Shown here piece after piece: positions 1-12,044 of a DNA stretch of 64,000 bases (its first letter is position 1; every line of letters starts with the position of its first letter). The notes below the pieces were generated by a model, which saw only the letters and a list, made by a program, of their open reading frames with translations, did not search any database and was not told where the DNA came from. Both the position numbers and the translations under genes were made by a program. Source of the stretch: Cyathus striatus (lineage: Eukaryota; Basidiomycota; Agaricomycetes; Agaricales; Nidulariaceae); assembly GCA_025738555.1 (NCBI GenBank), contig JAOVFP010000009.1, positions 4,464,001 through 4,528,000 on the forward strand. Direction: 5' to 3'.

Positions 1-225
1 CAAGCCAAAACCAAGACCTGTAACAAAGGAATGGGCTTGGTTAGAGTAGTAAGTACTGCAGTAGACACATACAAACTTCAGTGTAGGTTTGAAATTGTAA
101 TGATACTCATGTTCTGAATGATATTTCTTGCTCACACATATTTTCATATGAACATGTGTGTTATACTCAAGTAATACTCACACTCAGGCTGATATATTGT
201 GCTATAACTCAAATTCACACTGGTA

Positions 226-430
226 TTGCACTTTAGTGTGTTTGTCATGCTTAAGCATGTTTGTCATTGCATGCACGTCATGTGTTACATTTGTCATATT
301 CTTTATGAGTGTTATACTTTTATGCATGTCACACATCTCACATCTATTTGCCACACATTTCACGCTCGTCACATGTGTCATGTCTTTGAGGCGCATCACG
401 CTGTGATGATCTGCATGCATGTCATACTTT
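226..430. repeat. low-complexity CAT/GTCACA-rich tract
   Basis: Short words such as TGTCAT, CACAT and GCATG recur with no fixed period, and open frames exist on both strands only because of this composition. It resembles the minisatellite near 2.2 kb read on the other strand, so it may be an eroded part of the same repeat. No gene is supported here. Confidence 0.4.
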
Positions 431-1989
431 TATCAGATTTTTCTGTCTCTACCATTATTCAAGTTGTCATAAGAGTGGAGTAAGTATGTAATAGTATAGA
501 GTGAATTATATATGCAGAGGAAACAATAAGTACTTGTGGAATTGAAGATTGTAACATGGAAAATAACAATTAGAAAGTTATAGAAGTGTGGTAATGATAA
601 GAAACTAGAATGAAAAATGTAGAGTGTATATGTAGTAGAAGTCTTACCTCCACTGACAGAGCATGAGAAATTTTGAAATGGGATGATATGATGTTTAATA
701 ATCAGGACTAGAGATGTAATGAAATAACAAAGTAAAAACTATAATGGTTAGTCTGAATATGAGAGATGATGAGGTCATTATGATAGAAATGAATATTTTG
801 GAAATATTTAACAATGTCATGTCCCATTCTATTTCACTAGGGACAAGAATTGCAGAGGAGACAGTCTAGGTAGCAGAGTAACCAGTACACATTAGTAAGG
901 TGCATGAAAGTAGTAAACAGGTACAGAAGTAGTGGACCATTGGCTTCAAACCGTGTGTTGTGCCCCTTGGACTTCCAGTTCTGTATTTAAAACAAAGCAG
1001 AGTAAGTGACAAAATAGTGGAGTTGGCTCAAGGCCCAAGTAGAAGAAAGGATGTAAAAATAGTTGATTTGAAACTAAAGTCTATCTACATTACAAGAGTA
1101 GTTTATATAGTAAACTACTTTGTCCAGAAGCATATGGAGTAATGCCCATGGGTTTGTGGCATTCTAGAGGTAAGTGAAATGTAGACCATAGTAAACTAGT
1201 GATACACCTCTAGATTATAGTCATAGGTAAAATGGCCAAGGCTGGAGAATAAGGTAGAACAATAATAAAGAGAAGGGACAAGTAAACAGTTACAAGTAAA
1301 CATTAGTAAGGAAGAGTTTGATATATAACAAACATACACAGTCCAGAGGAAATGTCCATAATCTGGAGTAAAACCAGAGTTGACTTCAATGGTTTGGGAA
1401 TTGTCATGGATATGAAAAACAACTGAACAGAAAAGGACATATACTGAAAGAACTACATATGGATAACAAATCTGAAAGAATGGTGAGTCTATGTGATTCC
1501 ACATCACATTATATAGCTCTTTTAGTATGAGTATTCATTCATACATATGAAATCCCCTCCTGTACTTCTCTTCACTTTCTTGCTCAGTGGTCATTCCTTG
1601 CTTTCCTATTCTTTATTTTAGTGTCAACTACATCATCACCTTCTTTTCTTCTTGTTCTCTTTTCTGAAGGACTACTTTCTCATTTTCTCCTTTCTTGCCT
1701 AAGAAAAACTTACTATCATTTTTCTATAGTCATGTGCAGTTTTGTCACACAGGGTCTGAATCAATGACTGACTTGTCAATGCAAGAGGCTGAATTACACT
1801 ACTAAGTAATGAGCTATGGGTTAAATGTGGCATCACTGAGTGCTCTGATTCCTTGGATATGAAAGATACAGAAATTTTTTCATTATAGACCTGTTGGAAC
1901 CCCATCAACATGTCACAATCATGATACACATGAAAGCATGATGTGCTTGAAATGTATTATACATCTCAAAGATGTAACAAAAGTAACAC
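431..1989. other. AT-rich stretch without recognisable gene
   Basis: The sequence is AT-rich, rich in TG/CA and very poor in CG dinucleotides. Small open frames (for example 1196-1507 and 1699-1929, minus) have no recognisable motif. I see no RNA gene and no clear transposon end. Confidence 0.5.
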
Positions 1990-2580
1990 TTATGATGTGT
2001 GTGAAAAGCATGATGAAATCCTCAAAGACATGATGAATATGATGCATGTGCAAATCATGAGAAACAGATGTGACTTATGTGACTTATGTGACAAATGCGC
2101 TAAAGCGTGACAAGTGTGATATATGCATAGTGTGGGAGACTTGTGACAGACATGATGTGCATGAAAATTGTGATGAATGTGATGTGCAGGAATATATATG
2201 ACAAATGTGACACACACGAAATATGTGACAGATGTGACACACGGGAAGTATGTGACAAATGTGAAGCGTGGGAATATATGTGACGAACGTGACACGTGGG
2301 AAGTATGTGACAAATGCGAAGCGCGGGAATATGTGTGACGGACATGACACGTGTGAAGTATGTGACAAATATGAAGCGCGGGAATATGTGTGACGAACGT
2401 GACACATGTGAAGTATGTGACAAATATGAAGTGTGGGAATATGTGTGACGAACGTGACGTGTGTCAAGTATGTGACAAATGTGATGCATGGGAAAAATAT
2501 GAGGTGTGGGAATATGTGTGACCAATGTGATACGCATCAAGTACGTGACAAATGTGAAGCATGGGAAATATGTGAAGCAC
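1990..2580. repeat. 55-bp tandem repeat (minisatellite)
   Basis: Units starting ACAAAT begin at 2255, 2310, 2365, 2420 and 2475, exactly 55 bp apart, with a further unit about 54 bp upstream at 2201. Each unit contains a GAAGCG(T/C)GGGAATAT core and repeats of TGTGAC. Copies differ mainly by G/A and C/T changes. Flanks 1990-2200 and 2530-2580 are more degenerate versions. The long minus-strand open frames over this block are repeat translations, not genes. Confidence 0.85.
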
Positions 2581-2589
2581 AGATCAACT

Positions 2590-2960
2590 AGTAATCAGTA
2601 ATAACAATACATAAATGAGTGCCAATGATCACCTCCTAATATTCATTAAATGATTGCTTTTGAGTGCCCTCATTGTATACTAATACTATCCCCTAGTAAT
2701 CAACAATAATACATAAATGAGTGCCAATGGTCACCTCCTAATGCTCTCAAAATGATCACTTTTGAGTGCCTCCATACTATACTAATATATTTCCTAATAA
2801 TCAACAACAATACATAAATGAGTGCCAATGATCACCTTCTAATATTCTTCAAATAATCACTTTTGAGTGCCCTCATACTATACTAATATAATCCCCTAGT
2901 AGTCAATAGCAATACATAAATGAGTGCCAACGATCACCACTCTATTACATTTACTGAATA
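2590..2960. repeat. 101-bp tandem repeat
   Basis: The word ACATAAATGAGTGCCAA starts at 2609, 2711, 2812 and 2913, giving spacings of 102, 101 and 101 bp. About three and a half units are present. Each unit also carries ATCACCTYCTAAT and TTTTGAGTGCC. The array abuts the 55-bp minisatellite on the left and the hairpin array on the right. Confidence 0.85.
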
Positions 2961-3059
2961 TGCCTTATAAAAATGGCACTCATTTTTTTGGTGGAGATTT
3001 AGGATTGTGGCACTCATTTTTCCTGAGTGGTTTGTGATCAAATTTGCTGACACTTATGG

Positions 3060-3484
3060 AATGTGAGTGTGAGCACAGATATAATACATATCCATGCTCA
3101 TGTTCACTCCCTATTTAAAACTTGTTTGAATGTGAGCATGAATGTGAAATCAATTCACACTCACACTCACTCTATTACAATTTGCTTCAATGTGAGTATG
3201 AGTGTGAATATATATTATATTCATGCTCACATTCACTCCCTATTAAAATATGTTTGAACATGAAATTGATTCACACTTACACTCACCCTATTAAAATTCA
3301 CTTGAATGCAAGTGTAAGTATAGATATAATACATATCCACACTCACATTTACTCCCTACTAAAATTGTTTGAATGTGAGCATGAGCATGAGCATGTACAT
3401 GGATATAATACTACCCATGCTCATGCTCAATCCCTATTAATTTTTTTTGAATGTGAGTGTGAATGTGAGCATGAGTGTATATAT
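3060..3484. repeat. hairpin-forming satellite array, left block
   Basis: Units of roughly 50-78 bp each pair a GAATGTGAGYRTGAGCATG arm with a downstream CATGCTCATRYTCACTC arm around a TATAATATAT core, and are separated by CCCTATTAAAATT. Each unit can therefore fold on itself. The array resumes at 4655 after a solo LTR. Confidence 0.8.
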
Positions 3485-4654
3485 TGATATGCATGTAAAA
3501 AGAACGTAAAATACCTAATTTTAAATTTGTTACATCTCGATTTTGAGATGCCAATACTGAGCACGTTGAGCAAGGAAACAGCAGGGAGGGGCTGAGTTCC
3601 CATGCCGCCTCCCATAATTAAACAAGGGATAATATTAAACCTATTAAAAAACATATAGCTCCACATTAGTATTGGATTAAAACACTTTAAACAAATATAA
3701 TACAAAACACTTTACCCTTCTAAAAATGACATTGCATTCTATATACGAGTATAAAAAACCCAGAACAGACACCTGACTATGACAAAGTCAGCATGCAATA
3801 CGAAGTGTGGAGATTAATGGAACACAGACTTACCAAGACCGTGAGATATATGCCTGGATCCCACCAAAACACAAAACCTAGTGAACTTGAAGGACGATGA
3901 CGAGACAATGGAACAACAAGACAGCGAGACAGAGAGGGCAAGCGTGAGAAGTGGGGAAAGGAAGCAAGAAAGGAAAGAGAGCGAGTACCCCAACAGTCAG
4001 GAGTTCACACGGGAGCGGAAAAACCGACCCATTAGACCGATGTAAATGAAATTGATGCGAGCAGCTGCCACTGCCGCATCAGCTAATTACCTGATTAGGA
4101 AGGTAACCGATAGAACGCTCAAACGAGCACGCGTCACAGAAAGGGAGCGCATTGGTCTATGCGCACGATTGGCTGCCCACCACCTGGGCACTGACGAAGT
4201 GTTACCTTATCCACAGACCGGAGAAATGTATGGAAAATATATCACATTTTGTTACTGCGCAATTCATAATTAAGTAAGTAGAAAACTGTATATAGTAGGG
4301 GAAGAGGGAAGAAATAAGGCAGGAACTGCCAGGCATTCTTCCCTCCCACAGATAGGGCAGTTCAGACATCAGACGAGAATCAGAATTAGTTATGAGACAT
4401 TTAGACACCAAGAACTACATACCAAGTTTGCTGAACAGAAATCTGAATACTTTGACATCTGAATACCTTGACATGTACCGAAAATTGCCTGAGTTTAACT
4501 TGTACTAATTATAATGTGTTCTAAATTTGGACTTGACACAATTGCACCCCTCGAACTACCAGAAATCACACCTCGGGATTTAAGTTTTATGATAATATTT
4601 GGGATTACTATTCTAAGTATTTAATTATTACCTAACTCGAACAGTGACTCAACA
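3485..4654 (+). mobile_element. solo LTR, old mutated copy
   Basis: This 1170-bp block begins TGATATGCATG and ends GACTCAACA, the TG..CA ends of a long terminal repeat. It is flanked on both sides by ATAT (3481-3484 and 4655-4658) and interrupts the hairpin array, whose units continue directly across it. A second copy lies inverted at 42490-43669. Compared with that copy, many CG dinucleotides here read TG or CA, for example ACATCTCG versus ACGTCTCG. The frame at 4046-4273 lies inside the repeat and is shared with the other copy; I do not call it a gene. The LTR boundaries are inferred from ends and flanks; no internal retroelement genes are present. Confidence 0.75.
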
Positions 4655-5195
4655 ATATATATTATATTCATGCTCATGCCCTATTAACATTGTTTGAATG
4701 TGAGCTTGAGCATGAATCAATTTCATGCTCACACTCACTGTATTAAAATTTGCCTGAACATGAGCATGAGCATGGATATAATACTATCCATGCTCATACT
4801 CACTCCTTATTTATTTTATTTTGAATGTGATCATGAACATAAGCATGAGTATATATATGTATTATATTCATGCTCATGCCCACCACATTAAAATTCACTT
4901 GAATGTGAGTGTGAGCATGGATATGTATTATATCCATGCTTATGCTCATTCCCTATTAATGTATTTGAATGTGAGTATGAAAGTGCTCGCACTCATGCTC
5001 ACTCCCTATTAAAATTGTTTGAATGTGAGTGTGAGCATGAATATAATACATATCCATCCTCATGCTCACTCCCTATTAATTTTCCTTCAATGTGAGCATG
5101 ATTGTGAGCATGAGTGTGTATATGTATTATATTCATGCTCACTGTATTAAAATTCACTGGAACATGAGCATGAGCATGGATATAATATATATCCA
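4655..5195. repeat. hairpin-forming satellite array, right block
   Basis: Continuation of the array at 3060-3484: the same GAATGTGAGCATGAGCATGG arms, TATAATAYATATCC centres and CCCTATTAA spacers. The two blocks join cleanly if the 3485-4654 insertion and one ATAT copy are removed. Confidence 0.8.
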
Positions 5196-7019
5196 CATCA
5201 GGAAATACCTAATATACATAATTAGGAGAAATAAACACAGTAAAGCAATATATAAGCAATACATAGTAATTTAAAGGCAATTAAAGCAAAATTAAGTGAA
5301 ATTAAGGCCTATAAGTTGTTTTAGGCAAATTAGGATTGGCCCCCCCTCTTATTTCAACTTTGATTCACCTAATTTTACCTAATTTCAACTTATTCCACTA
5401 TATTTCAACATATTTTCAAGAATAAGCAGTATTATAGAATGCTTTAGCATTGAATTAATTGGTTATCTGACATGTTGTTTCATAAATAAACAATAAAATT
5501 TATTAACATTGAATGTACTGCTAGATACATGAACTATGTACTGACTAACATAACTAAGATGTTATACATATACAAAGCACTCTTTAATAATCAACATAAC
5601 ATGTACCCTAACATGTGCACTCTCAATCATAAAACATATAACATATCTTATACACCAGGTACACCAAATCACAAGTCTGTAAACATGATAAGTGCTAGTT
5701 GTCACTTGTGAAAATGAAAAGAGGAGGTACTTACATATAAAACAGCCAGCAACATATGGTGAACTTTAGGAGAAAGCCAACAAAGCAGAAGTTTTGAACA
5801 GTCTAACAAAAGGAAAGGGTGGTGAGCAGAGGGGAGAGTGAGTATCAGATAGCAAGCAAAAACTTTGAGGTAGCAAGGTGGGGGGTAGAATGTGGTCTGA
5901 GGAGATGAGAGCATTAAAGGGGGCACATTGGTGGAAAGCAGCCAAAACACATCTGGGTGCATTCCATTTCAGGAAGGGCAGGCAGAGTTTGAGTCAATGT
6001 ACACTGAACTCTCTCAATGTGGTTCCAGACATGCTGCAGACAGAGGTAGAGTCCAGGTGCAGGTGGAGTTAGCCACAATGGTGGAGGCAGAGGAGCAAGC
6101 TTTGGGGATGAAAATGAATGTCAACACAAGCAGGAGATGAATACAGGCATGTACATGTCATAAAGGGGGAGAGCAGAGGAGCAGAGGAGCAGAAAGGCAT
6201 GAAGGGCAAGAGGATGGCAGAGGGAGGGAGGGAAGAATTGGCAAGTGGTAAGATTTGGTTCAAGTTGAATTCAGGCTCTGAAGAGCTATGCTGATAAGGT
6301 AGGGGACACTAGGATCCAGCACCTTTATGTAAGCAGCTTATGTAAGCACCAAGAGGTGCAAAATCTGCAATTTCAAAAATTCCAAAAAGTTTGTCAATGT
6401 GTAGCATGCTTGGAAATGTTGTCTTAGATACCCAGTAGCCTCTATAATGTATTAAATATGATACAGCTTATAATTTATTGACATATTCATGATATGAAGC
6501 TTTTAGCTCAGCAGCTATTGAAAGTGGAAGAACCCTGTGACCACTATATCTCTGGTTCACCTAATATGCCTCAGGTCCACTTAAACCTTGATTGTATGAA
6601 ACAGTGAAGAATGCCAAGCAATTAGCATATTCAATCATTCAATATTAGTTTCAAACAGTATTATTTAAAGTATATATATTACATACCTTAGAATTTGTAG
6701 CTGTGGAACATCATTGAGACAAGCAAAATATTTTTAAAGAATAGAAAGTTTGAGTGTGAAAATCCAGTGAGTTGAGGTTTGCGAGGTACAAGTGTTGTCT
6801 TGTCAAACTTCAAGGTCTTGTGTCAGTGCTGATGTCAGATCTATTTTGAGAGTCTGGAGTGTTGCAAGAGTTGGGTATATGTCAGAACAGTGCACAATGA
6901 TATACATTCTGAGAAAAGTGAGGAACAGGGCAAGCAGGGAGGTGAGGATAGGCTGAGAATGCAAGCAGAATGCATAAGGACAAGTCATGCAAATGTGATC
7001 AGAAGATTATATAATGTGG
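5196..7019. other. AT-rich region with a purine-rich tract, no gene found
   Basis: 5196-5700 is AT-rich filler. About 5815-6260 is strikingly purine-rich on the plus strand (runs of GAGGAGCAGAGGAG and GGGAGGGAGGGAAG), with poor open frames on both strands. It could be a degenerate coding exon, but I recognise no protein. 6260-7019 holds nothing I can name. Confidence 0.4.
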
Positions 7020-7595
7020 TTTGAAACATCTTGATACTGCTGGCTGCTGACTTTTTTGCCACTCACAAAATCCATCCAAATTTGACCTCAATAACTTTAA
7101 ATATTGAGCTGTCACAAAATGTTCACTACTGGCTAGTGCAAAATTGTAGACAAATATTACATTTTGTACATATTTTGTATGAATGCAAATGATTATTTTT
7201 GTTCTAATTTTAGCTTCATCAAAATAAGTGTTATATGTAACATTGTGAATGTGTTTTGACCTCATGCAAAATATATTGTTTTGCATGACTGCAAAACCTG
7301 TGCAAAATGAAACATTTTGCTTTTTCTCTTAAAATAACAAGTTCAGTCAAAACATGTTCACAATGTTACATTTGATACTTATTTTGATGAAGCTAAAATT
7401 AGAACAAAAAGAATCATTTGCATTCATACAGAATATGTACAAAATGTAATATTTGTCCACAATTTTGCACTAGCCAATAGTGAATATTTTGCAACAGCCA
7501 AAATGTTCAGTCAATATTTAAAGTTATTGAGGTCAAATTTGGATAGATTTTGTGAATGGCAAAAAAGTCAGCAGCCAGGAGTGTGATATGTTGAA
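7020..7595. repeat. large inverted repeat (palindromic element)
   Basis: Two arms of about 250-270 bp face each other, roughly 7020-7262 and 7338-7595, around a spacer of about 75 bp. Landmarks in the left arm (GGCTGCTGACTTTTTTGCCA, CATTTTGTACATATTTTGTA, TTAGCTTCATCAAAATAAGT) recur as reverse complements in the right arm in mirrored order. It has the shape of a fold-back element. No target duplication is clear and there is no plausible gene. Confidence 0.8.
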
Positions 7596-8096
7596 TATAT
7601 TGAGAAGTGCAGTACAGGCAGTTTGCCTGCTCTACATCAGTGCAAATCATTTCATTTATATTGATAAACAATAGTAAACTCATGAAAATATGCAGTGTTA
7701 AAGCAACTATATTAGCTACTTATCCTAGAGCACTGTGTTGCCTTGCAATATCTTACATTGAATTCTTGTCACTTTGCAGGCTATCAATGAAGTTGCTATG
7801 AATGATTATACAAACTAATATAAGACAGACTGCATTAGGCCAGGCAGCAATTTATTATTAATACCTCTCATGTAATATGAACCAAAATCCTCTACTTGTA
7901 TCAATGTAAATTATATCTCAAGACAAGCTGAGGACATTGCAACAACAAGTCTGGTTCACCTAATATAAGCATCACATAGTATAGCTGACATTATCAATTC
8001 ATCTAGTCCATTACTTATATTGAAGCTCATATAGATTTATTATTCTATTTTACTATAACAAACTAAATAATTGTTTGAGCATACATACTATGTAAT
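7596..8096. other. AT-rich, no recognisable feature
   Basis: The small frame at 7607-7801 shows no motif. I see no repeat ends or RNA gene. Confidence 0.4.
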
Positions 8097-8265
8097 GTGA
8101 GTGTGAATGTGGATATGTATTATATTCATGCTCACACTCACTCCCTATTAAATTCATTTGAATGTGAAATAAATTCACATTCATAAATCCCTCTTTTAAC
8201 TTAGAGTGAGCATGAACATGGATATGTATTCACTTCATGCTCATGCTCACTCTCAATTAAAATTT
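8097..8265. repeat. isolated hairpin-satellite units
   Basis: Two to three further units of the 3.1-5.2 kb satellite, with GTGAGTGTGAATGTGGATAT paired with ATTCATGCTCACACTCACTC, then CCCTATTAAATTC. This shows that the family is dispersed as well as arrayed. Confidence 0.7.
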
Positions 8266-8529
8266 ATTTGTTTGAGCCTTAATATATACTAGATGATATT
8301 AGATATGCACTTTATCACACCAAGTATTCACTATAGTAATTGTTTTAAGAGACCTAGTCTGCTCATGCTCATATAAGAATTATTCACACTCAAGTGTAGG
8401 ATATTCATGCACTCCAGTTGATAAATAGTTATCTTACTATTATTTATCTAATGAACAATACATTAAACTGAAAAAACTAAGTAAATGGACAAGAAATAAG
8501 CTAGTAATGGTATAATATTTTTCTCACAG

Positions 8530-8725
8530 TTGCATATGTCACTCAAATTTCACTCAAATTTTGAATTGTCACTGGACTGTAACTTGAATGCTACTCAAAT
8601 TTTTACTTGAGTGAAATTGTTGTCACTTGAAAAAAATTTCACTCAAATCTTACTTGAATGCTACTTGAATGCAATTCAATCTTCACTGAATTTTCACTTG
8701 AATGTAACTTGATTGTCACTCAAAT
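8530..8725. repeat. cluster of ACTCAAAT / ACTTGAAT motifs
   Basis: The 8-mers CACTCAAA and ACTTGAAT recur at irregular short spacing through the block. A second cluster of the same motifs lies at 9420-9510. The paired clusters, about 0.7 kb apart, could be subterminal repeats of a DNA element, but no terminal inverted repeat is obvious. Confidence 0.5.
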
Positions 8726-9419
8726 TTACTCACCTAACTCACTAATTTTATGTCAATAAATTTAATTGTACTTCATGTGTACTTCACTCTCATCCACTCA
8801 TTGGCATTACCCACTGTCACTTATGATGTCCCATGCTTCATCATTTCATCAATTTGTCATTTCCCACCCTCCGCTTTCATTTTCCCACGCACATATTACT
8901 AATTTATTGAACTTTCTCTTAAATTTATAATCATTCAGAAGTACCTATGCTTCATGAATTTTAATTGTAGCATTCATTGTACAAAAGTATTAATTATTCC
9001 AAAGTAAAAAATTGAATTATTCCGCATTTTAATAATATTACCCTTTCAAAAAACATCTAAGGTACAGTCTAATGTATAAAGAAGAGTATATAACAGATAT
9101 TACAAAAAGATTCAAGAAAAAATAGGAAATATTGAGCTAGAAAATGTGAAATTACTTGCTCACTGTTGAGCATGATAATGAGGAAGGGTGCCCATCAACA
9201 GATCACCCATCAATTATGTGCAGTGGCATTGAGGAAGCGACTTTGATGGCATTGATGGATGTCAATGACACCAATTGCAAACATGGAAAAAGGTGAGAAG
9301 CATGTGAAAAATTGAAGGAGAAGGCAGGTGGGGGGCAGGACAGTAGTGGGGAGACAGTGACAGTAGTGTAGAGTATAAGTATTTATTAAACACTTACTTT
9401 TAAGAACTTAATCTTTTAA

Positions 9420-9510
9420 TAACTTGAATGTGATTTGAATTGTTACTTGAATTGTCACTTGAGTGTGACTCAAATGCTACTCAAATGCAACTCAAACTCA
9501 CTCAAACAAA
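9420..9510. repeat. second ACTTGAAT / ACTCAAAT cluster
   Basis: The motifs of 8530-8725 recur here: AACTTGAATG, TTACTTGAATTGTCACTTGA, ACTCAAATGCTACTCAAATG. The interval between the two clusters contains no coding region I can support. Confidence 0.5.
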
Positions 9511-9837
9511 ATTTTCATCAACTGGAATTCTTGTAAGCCCATTGGCTGGGACATGGAATTGCATTATGCAGATCAGGAGGGCAACCAAAGTGAAGTATCA
9601 GAAAATATTGAATCATTGGTCTTTGGTATTCAACTATCATATCTTAGACACCTTCAAAAAATTTCTTCTTCTATTTCCTTAACTCCAGTTCTATCTTATA
9701 CTTACAAAGCTTGGCCATTTTCATGACCTCCTAAAAATTTCTCTCATAACCCAGTCATTCATTCTGCTATGAAAAGATATAGTTATCTTTTTAAAATCAT
9801 TACACCTATAAATCTTGATTTATTTGAATGTTATCTC

Positions 9838-10345
9838 TTAGGACATCCAAACTGAGAGTTTGTCTATTCAGTTTGTGAAGGTCTTTGTGTTAGCTTTTGG
9901 CCAGATGCAAAATGATGTGAAGGCTACCAAGTATCATGGGATGCGTCACACAAACATCCTTCACAAATTGGTGCTGAAGAAGCATTCATTTACAAACAAC
10001 ATGATTGAGAGGTAGAACTTGTGTGATTTTCTCTAGCTTTAAAACTGCTATTACCACAGGGAATGATTTCTATGCCAATCCATGCAGTACCAAAAGGAGA
10101 CTTCATTCCAGCCTTAATGCTGTATATTGCAAAATGGGTGGTATTGATGATCCAAACTCTTGAATTTACCTTAATAATGAGGTTTGGTCTGATCTTTCAT
10201 GGCTGCTGGATCACCTCAACATTGAATGAGAACTATTAATTCTTGAAGATATCACATGGTCTCCCAGATTGGTAGATGTATCAATCTTTGTTGATGCTCA
10301 CCTCAGAGTCATGGCTTTGATTCTGATTGATCCCTGTTAGTAAAC
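9838..10345 (+). pseudogene. decayed reverse transcriptase / RNase H fragment (tyrosine-recombinase retroelement type)
   Basis: One plus frame from about 9864 reads CEGLCVSFWPDAK, then YQVSWDASHKHPS, EEAFIYKQHD and LLPQGMISMPIHAVPK, interrupted by TGA codons. These phrases are typical of the N-terminal part of basidiomycete reverse transcriptase / RNase H proteins of DIRS-like elements, where the GMYSMPVHAVPKP block precedes the palm domain. Around 10170-10330 a second stretch (WSDLSWLLDHLNI, ITWSPRLVDVSIFVDAHLR) matches the start of the RNase H part. The polymerase core between them is missing. CG is almost absent, so the stops probably arose from C-to-T changes. The family call rests on recalled motifs. 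Confidence 0.65.
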
Positions 10346-11430
10346 ACTGGGGCTGTGAAATGCTTCATCACTGAGAGGGTGACTGATTGCAAATGTGTTA
10401 TATTGGAATCAATTACTTGCTGTTGTAGTAGTTTGAAATCAATGCTAATAAGCATGAAATCAATGAGCATTGAGAAACAGAATCAATAGTATAGTGAAAT
10501 TGATGCTAGTAGGTATGAAATCAATAAGAAAATAGAATTAATGAAGTAGTGGATGCCTTTTGATATGCCTTAAAAATATTTAATGGCTAAATCTCCCTAT
10601 TTGTCATATAATATTAGCACTCAGTATTAGTAATGCACATCATGAGTACAAGGGTTGGGTTGAGTCCTGAGTTGCCAATCAAAGCATTCTATTTTGAATA
10701 CATTATTAAGAGAATGGGACATCTGAGAGCTGGGGTTGAGTCCTGCACTGCCAACAAAAATATTTAATTGATATATACTAAAGGAAATACAACCAGATGT
10801 GTGTTATCTAATTACTAGAGTCCAAAAGACTATGTACATGCACCCAGTACTTGATTGAAACTTAGCTAAGGAACATGTTCTGTGTTCCTGTCATGTGATC
10901 AAATGCAAGGTGTTAGAACCGTTATCTCAGAACTGGTTACTGCAGTACTCGCAGCCCAGAGAAAGTCATGTGACTTCATACTTGTACTCTGAAATTATCC
11001 TGCTGTTTGATCTACCACATGATATTCCACATGTATGGTTTCTCCTGCATGGTCAATATATTAGAAATATCATTATGTCATCATATAAAGTAGTCTAGAG
11101 TAGTTCCTTTCCATATATAGGTACTGTACAGTTTTATTTGTAAAAAGATATATAAGGAGGACATGAATGAGGAGGAAAAGCAAGCATCTTGGGAGAAATC
11201 CTAGGTTCCTTCCACTCTAGGAGTGTAATATATTGGAAATAGAATGAATCTGAACAGTATTTGAACAAAGTAATTTCGCATTTGAGAGGTATTGAATCTA
11301 TAGTTGACTACCTTTATACTAGTTTATACATTATCTGTGTTATCTCTCCCTTGAACTTACAGCCTGTGATTTTGGATGATTAGTTGAGTATTACTAATTA
11401 TATTAGTACTATTTAGCTATAAATCACAAA
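10346..11430. other. no gene found; duplicated tRNA-promoter-like phrase
   Basis: Two copies of a phrase like GGGTTGAGTCCTGMRYTGCCA occur near 10645 and 10733. GGTTGAGTCC resembles the B box of tRNA promoters, so a tRNA-derived short repeat is possible, but no cloverleaf can be drawn. The frame at 10895-11098 has no recognisable motif. Confidence 0.3.
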
Positions 11431-12044
11431 TTCAGTGCATCACTTTCCATAGGAACCTCTTTTGAATAGATTCAAATAGATTGCTGTTTGCTGAGATGCC
11501 AATCTTCACTTATCATCACATAGCTCAGGTGGGGCCTTTACAGACTTTCATAGTAGATTTTGAAGTCTGGAGAGGCCCCAGGACCCCTCACCAGATTTTG
11601 AAGTTGTAAATAAACACCGCTAAAGCCCTGTCCTGACACGATTCCGAGCATTGTTGACCAGCCTCAAGAATTCCAGCAAAGAAAACAGCCATAAAGGCAC
11701 TAGCAGCAGCCTCTTCATCATCTTGTTGACCATCTTGAATCGTAGACAGACTATTAGGGTCCATTAAAAGTGAAGGGGGTGTATAGCTTAGGTATAGCAG
11801 TGGGTATGAGGCAATAACAGTGAGGGGGAAGCCTTTGGGAGGCCTGGTGCATGTTGGAATTGATGGGGCATGGAGTGCACAGGAATTTTTGTCAGCTTGC
11901 CAAAAGGGAGTATCCATTGTCAGTAGATTCTAATAGAATTGGCTATGGGAAAATGATATGAAATAGACATACATTTTGAAACTCTGATCTATGAAATATT
12001 CAAATCTATTTGTAATAGATTCCTATGGAAAGGCATCCAGTGAA
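11431..12044. mobile_element. non-autonomous DNA transposon H (about 0.6 kb)
   Basis: Imperfect terminal inverted repeats: TTCAGTGCATCACTTTCC at the left and GGAAAGGCATCCAGTGAA at the right, continuing inward as CATAGGAA and AATAGATT blocks on both sides. The flanks ATCACAAA and ATCAATAA agree at 6 of 8 positions, perhaps an eroded 8-bp target duplication. The minus frame 11588-11917 (109 aa, no recognised domain) lies inside. Confidence 0.55.

Noticed and set aside
2201..2530. Regular 55-bp spacing looked at as a CRISPR-like array
   Set aside because: There are no conserved repeats with unique spacers: the whole unit repeats. The genome is eukaryotic.
1990..2540. Long minus-strand ORFs (up to 146 aa) rich in HI, CH and SH
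   Set aside because: All three frames stay open because of the tandem repeat; translations are periodic and match no protein.
4046..4273. 75-aa ORF shared with 42856-43104
   Set aside because: Conservation comes from the LTR it lies in; no start context, domain or selection signal is visible.
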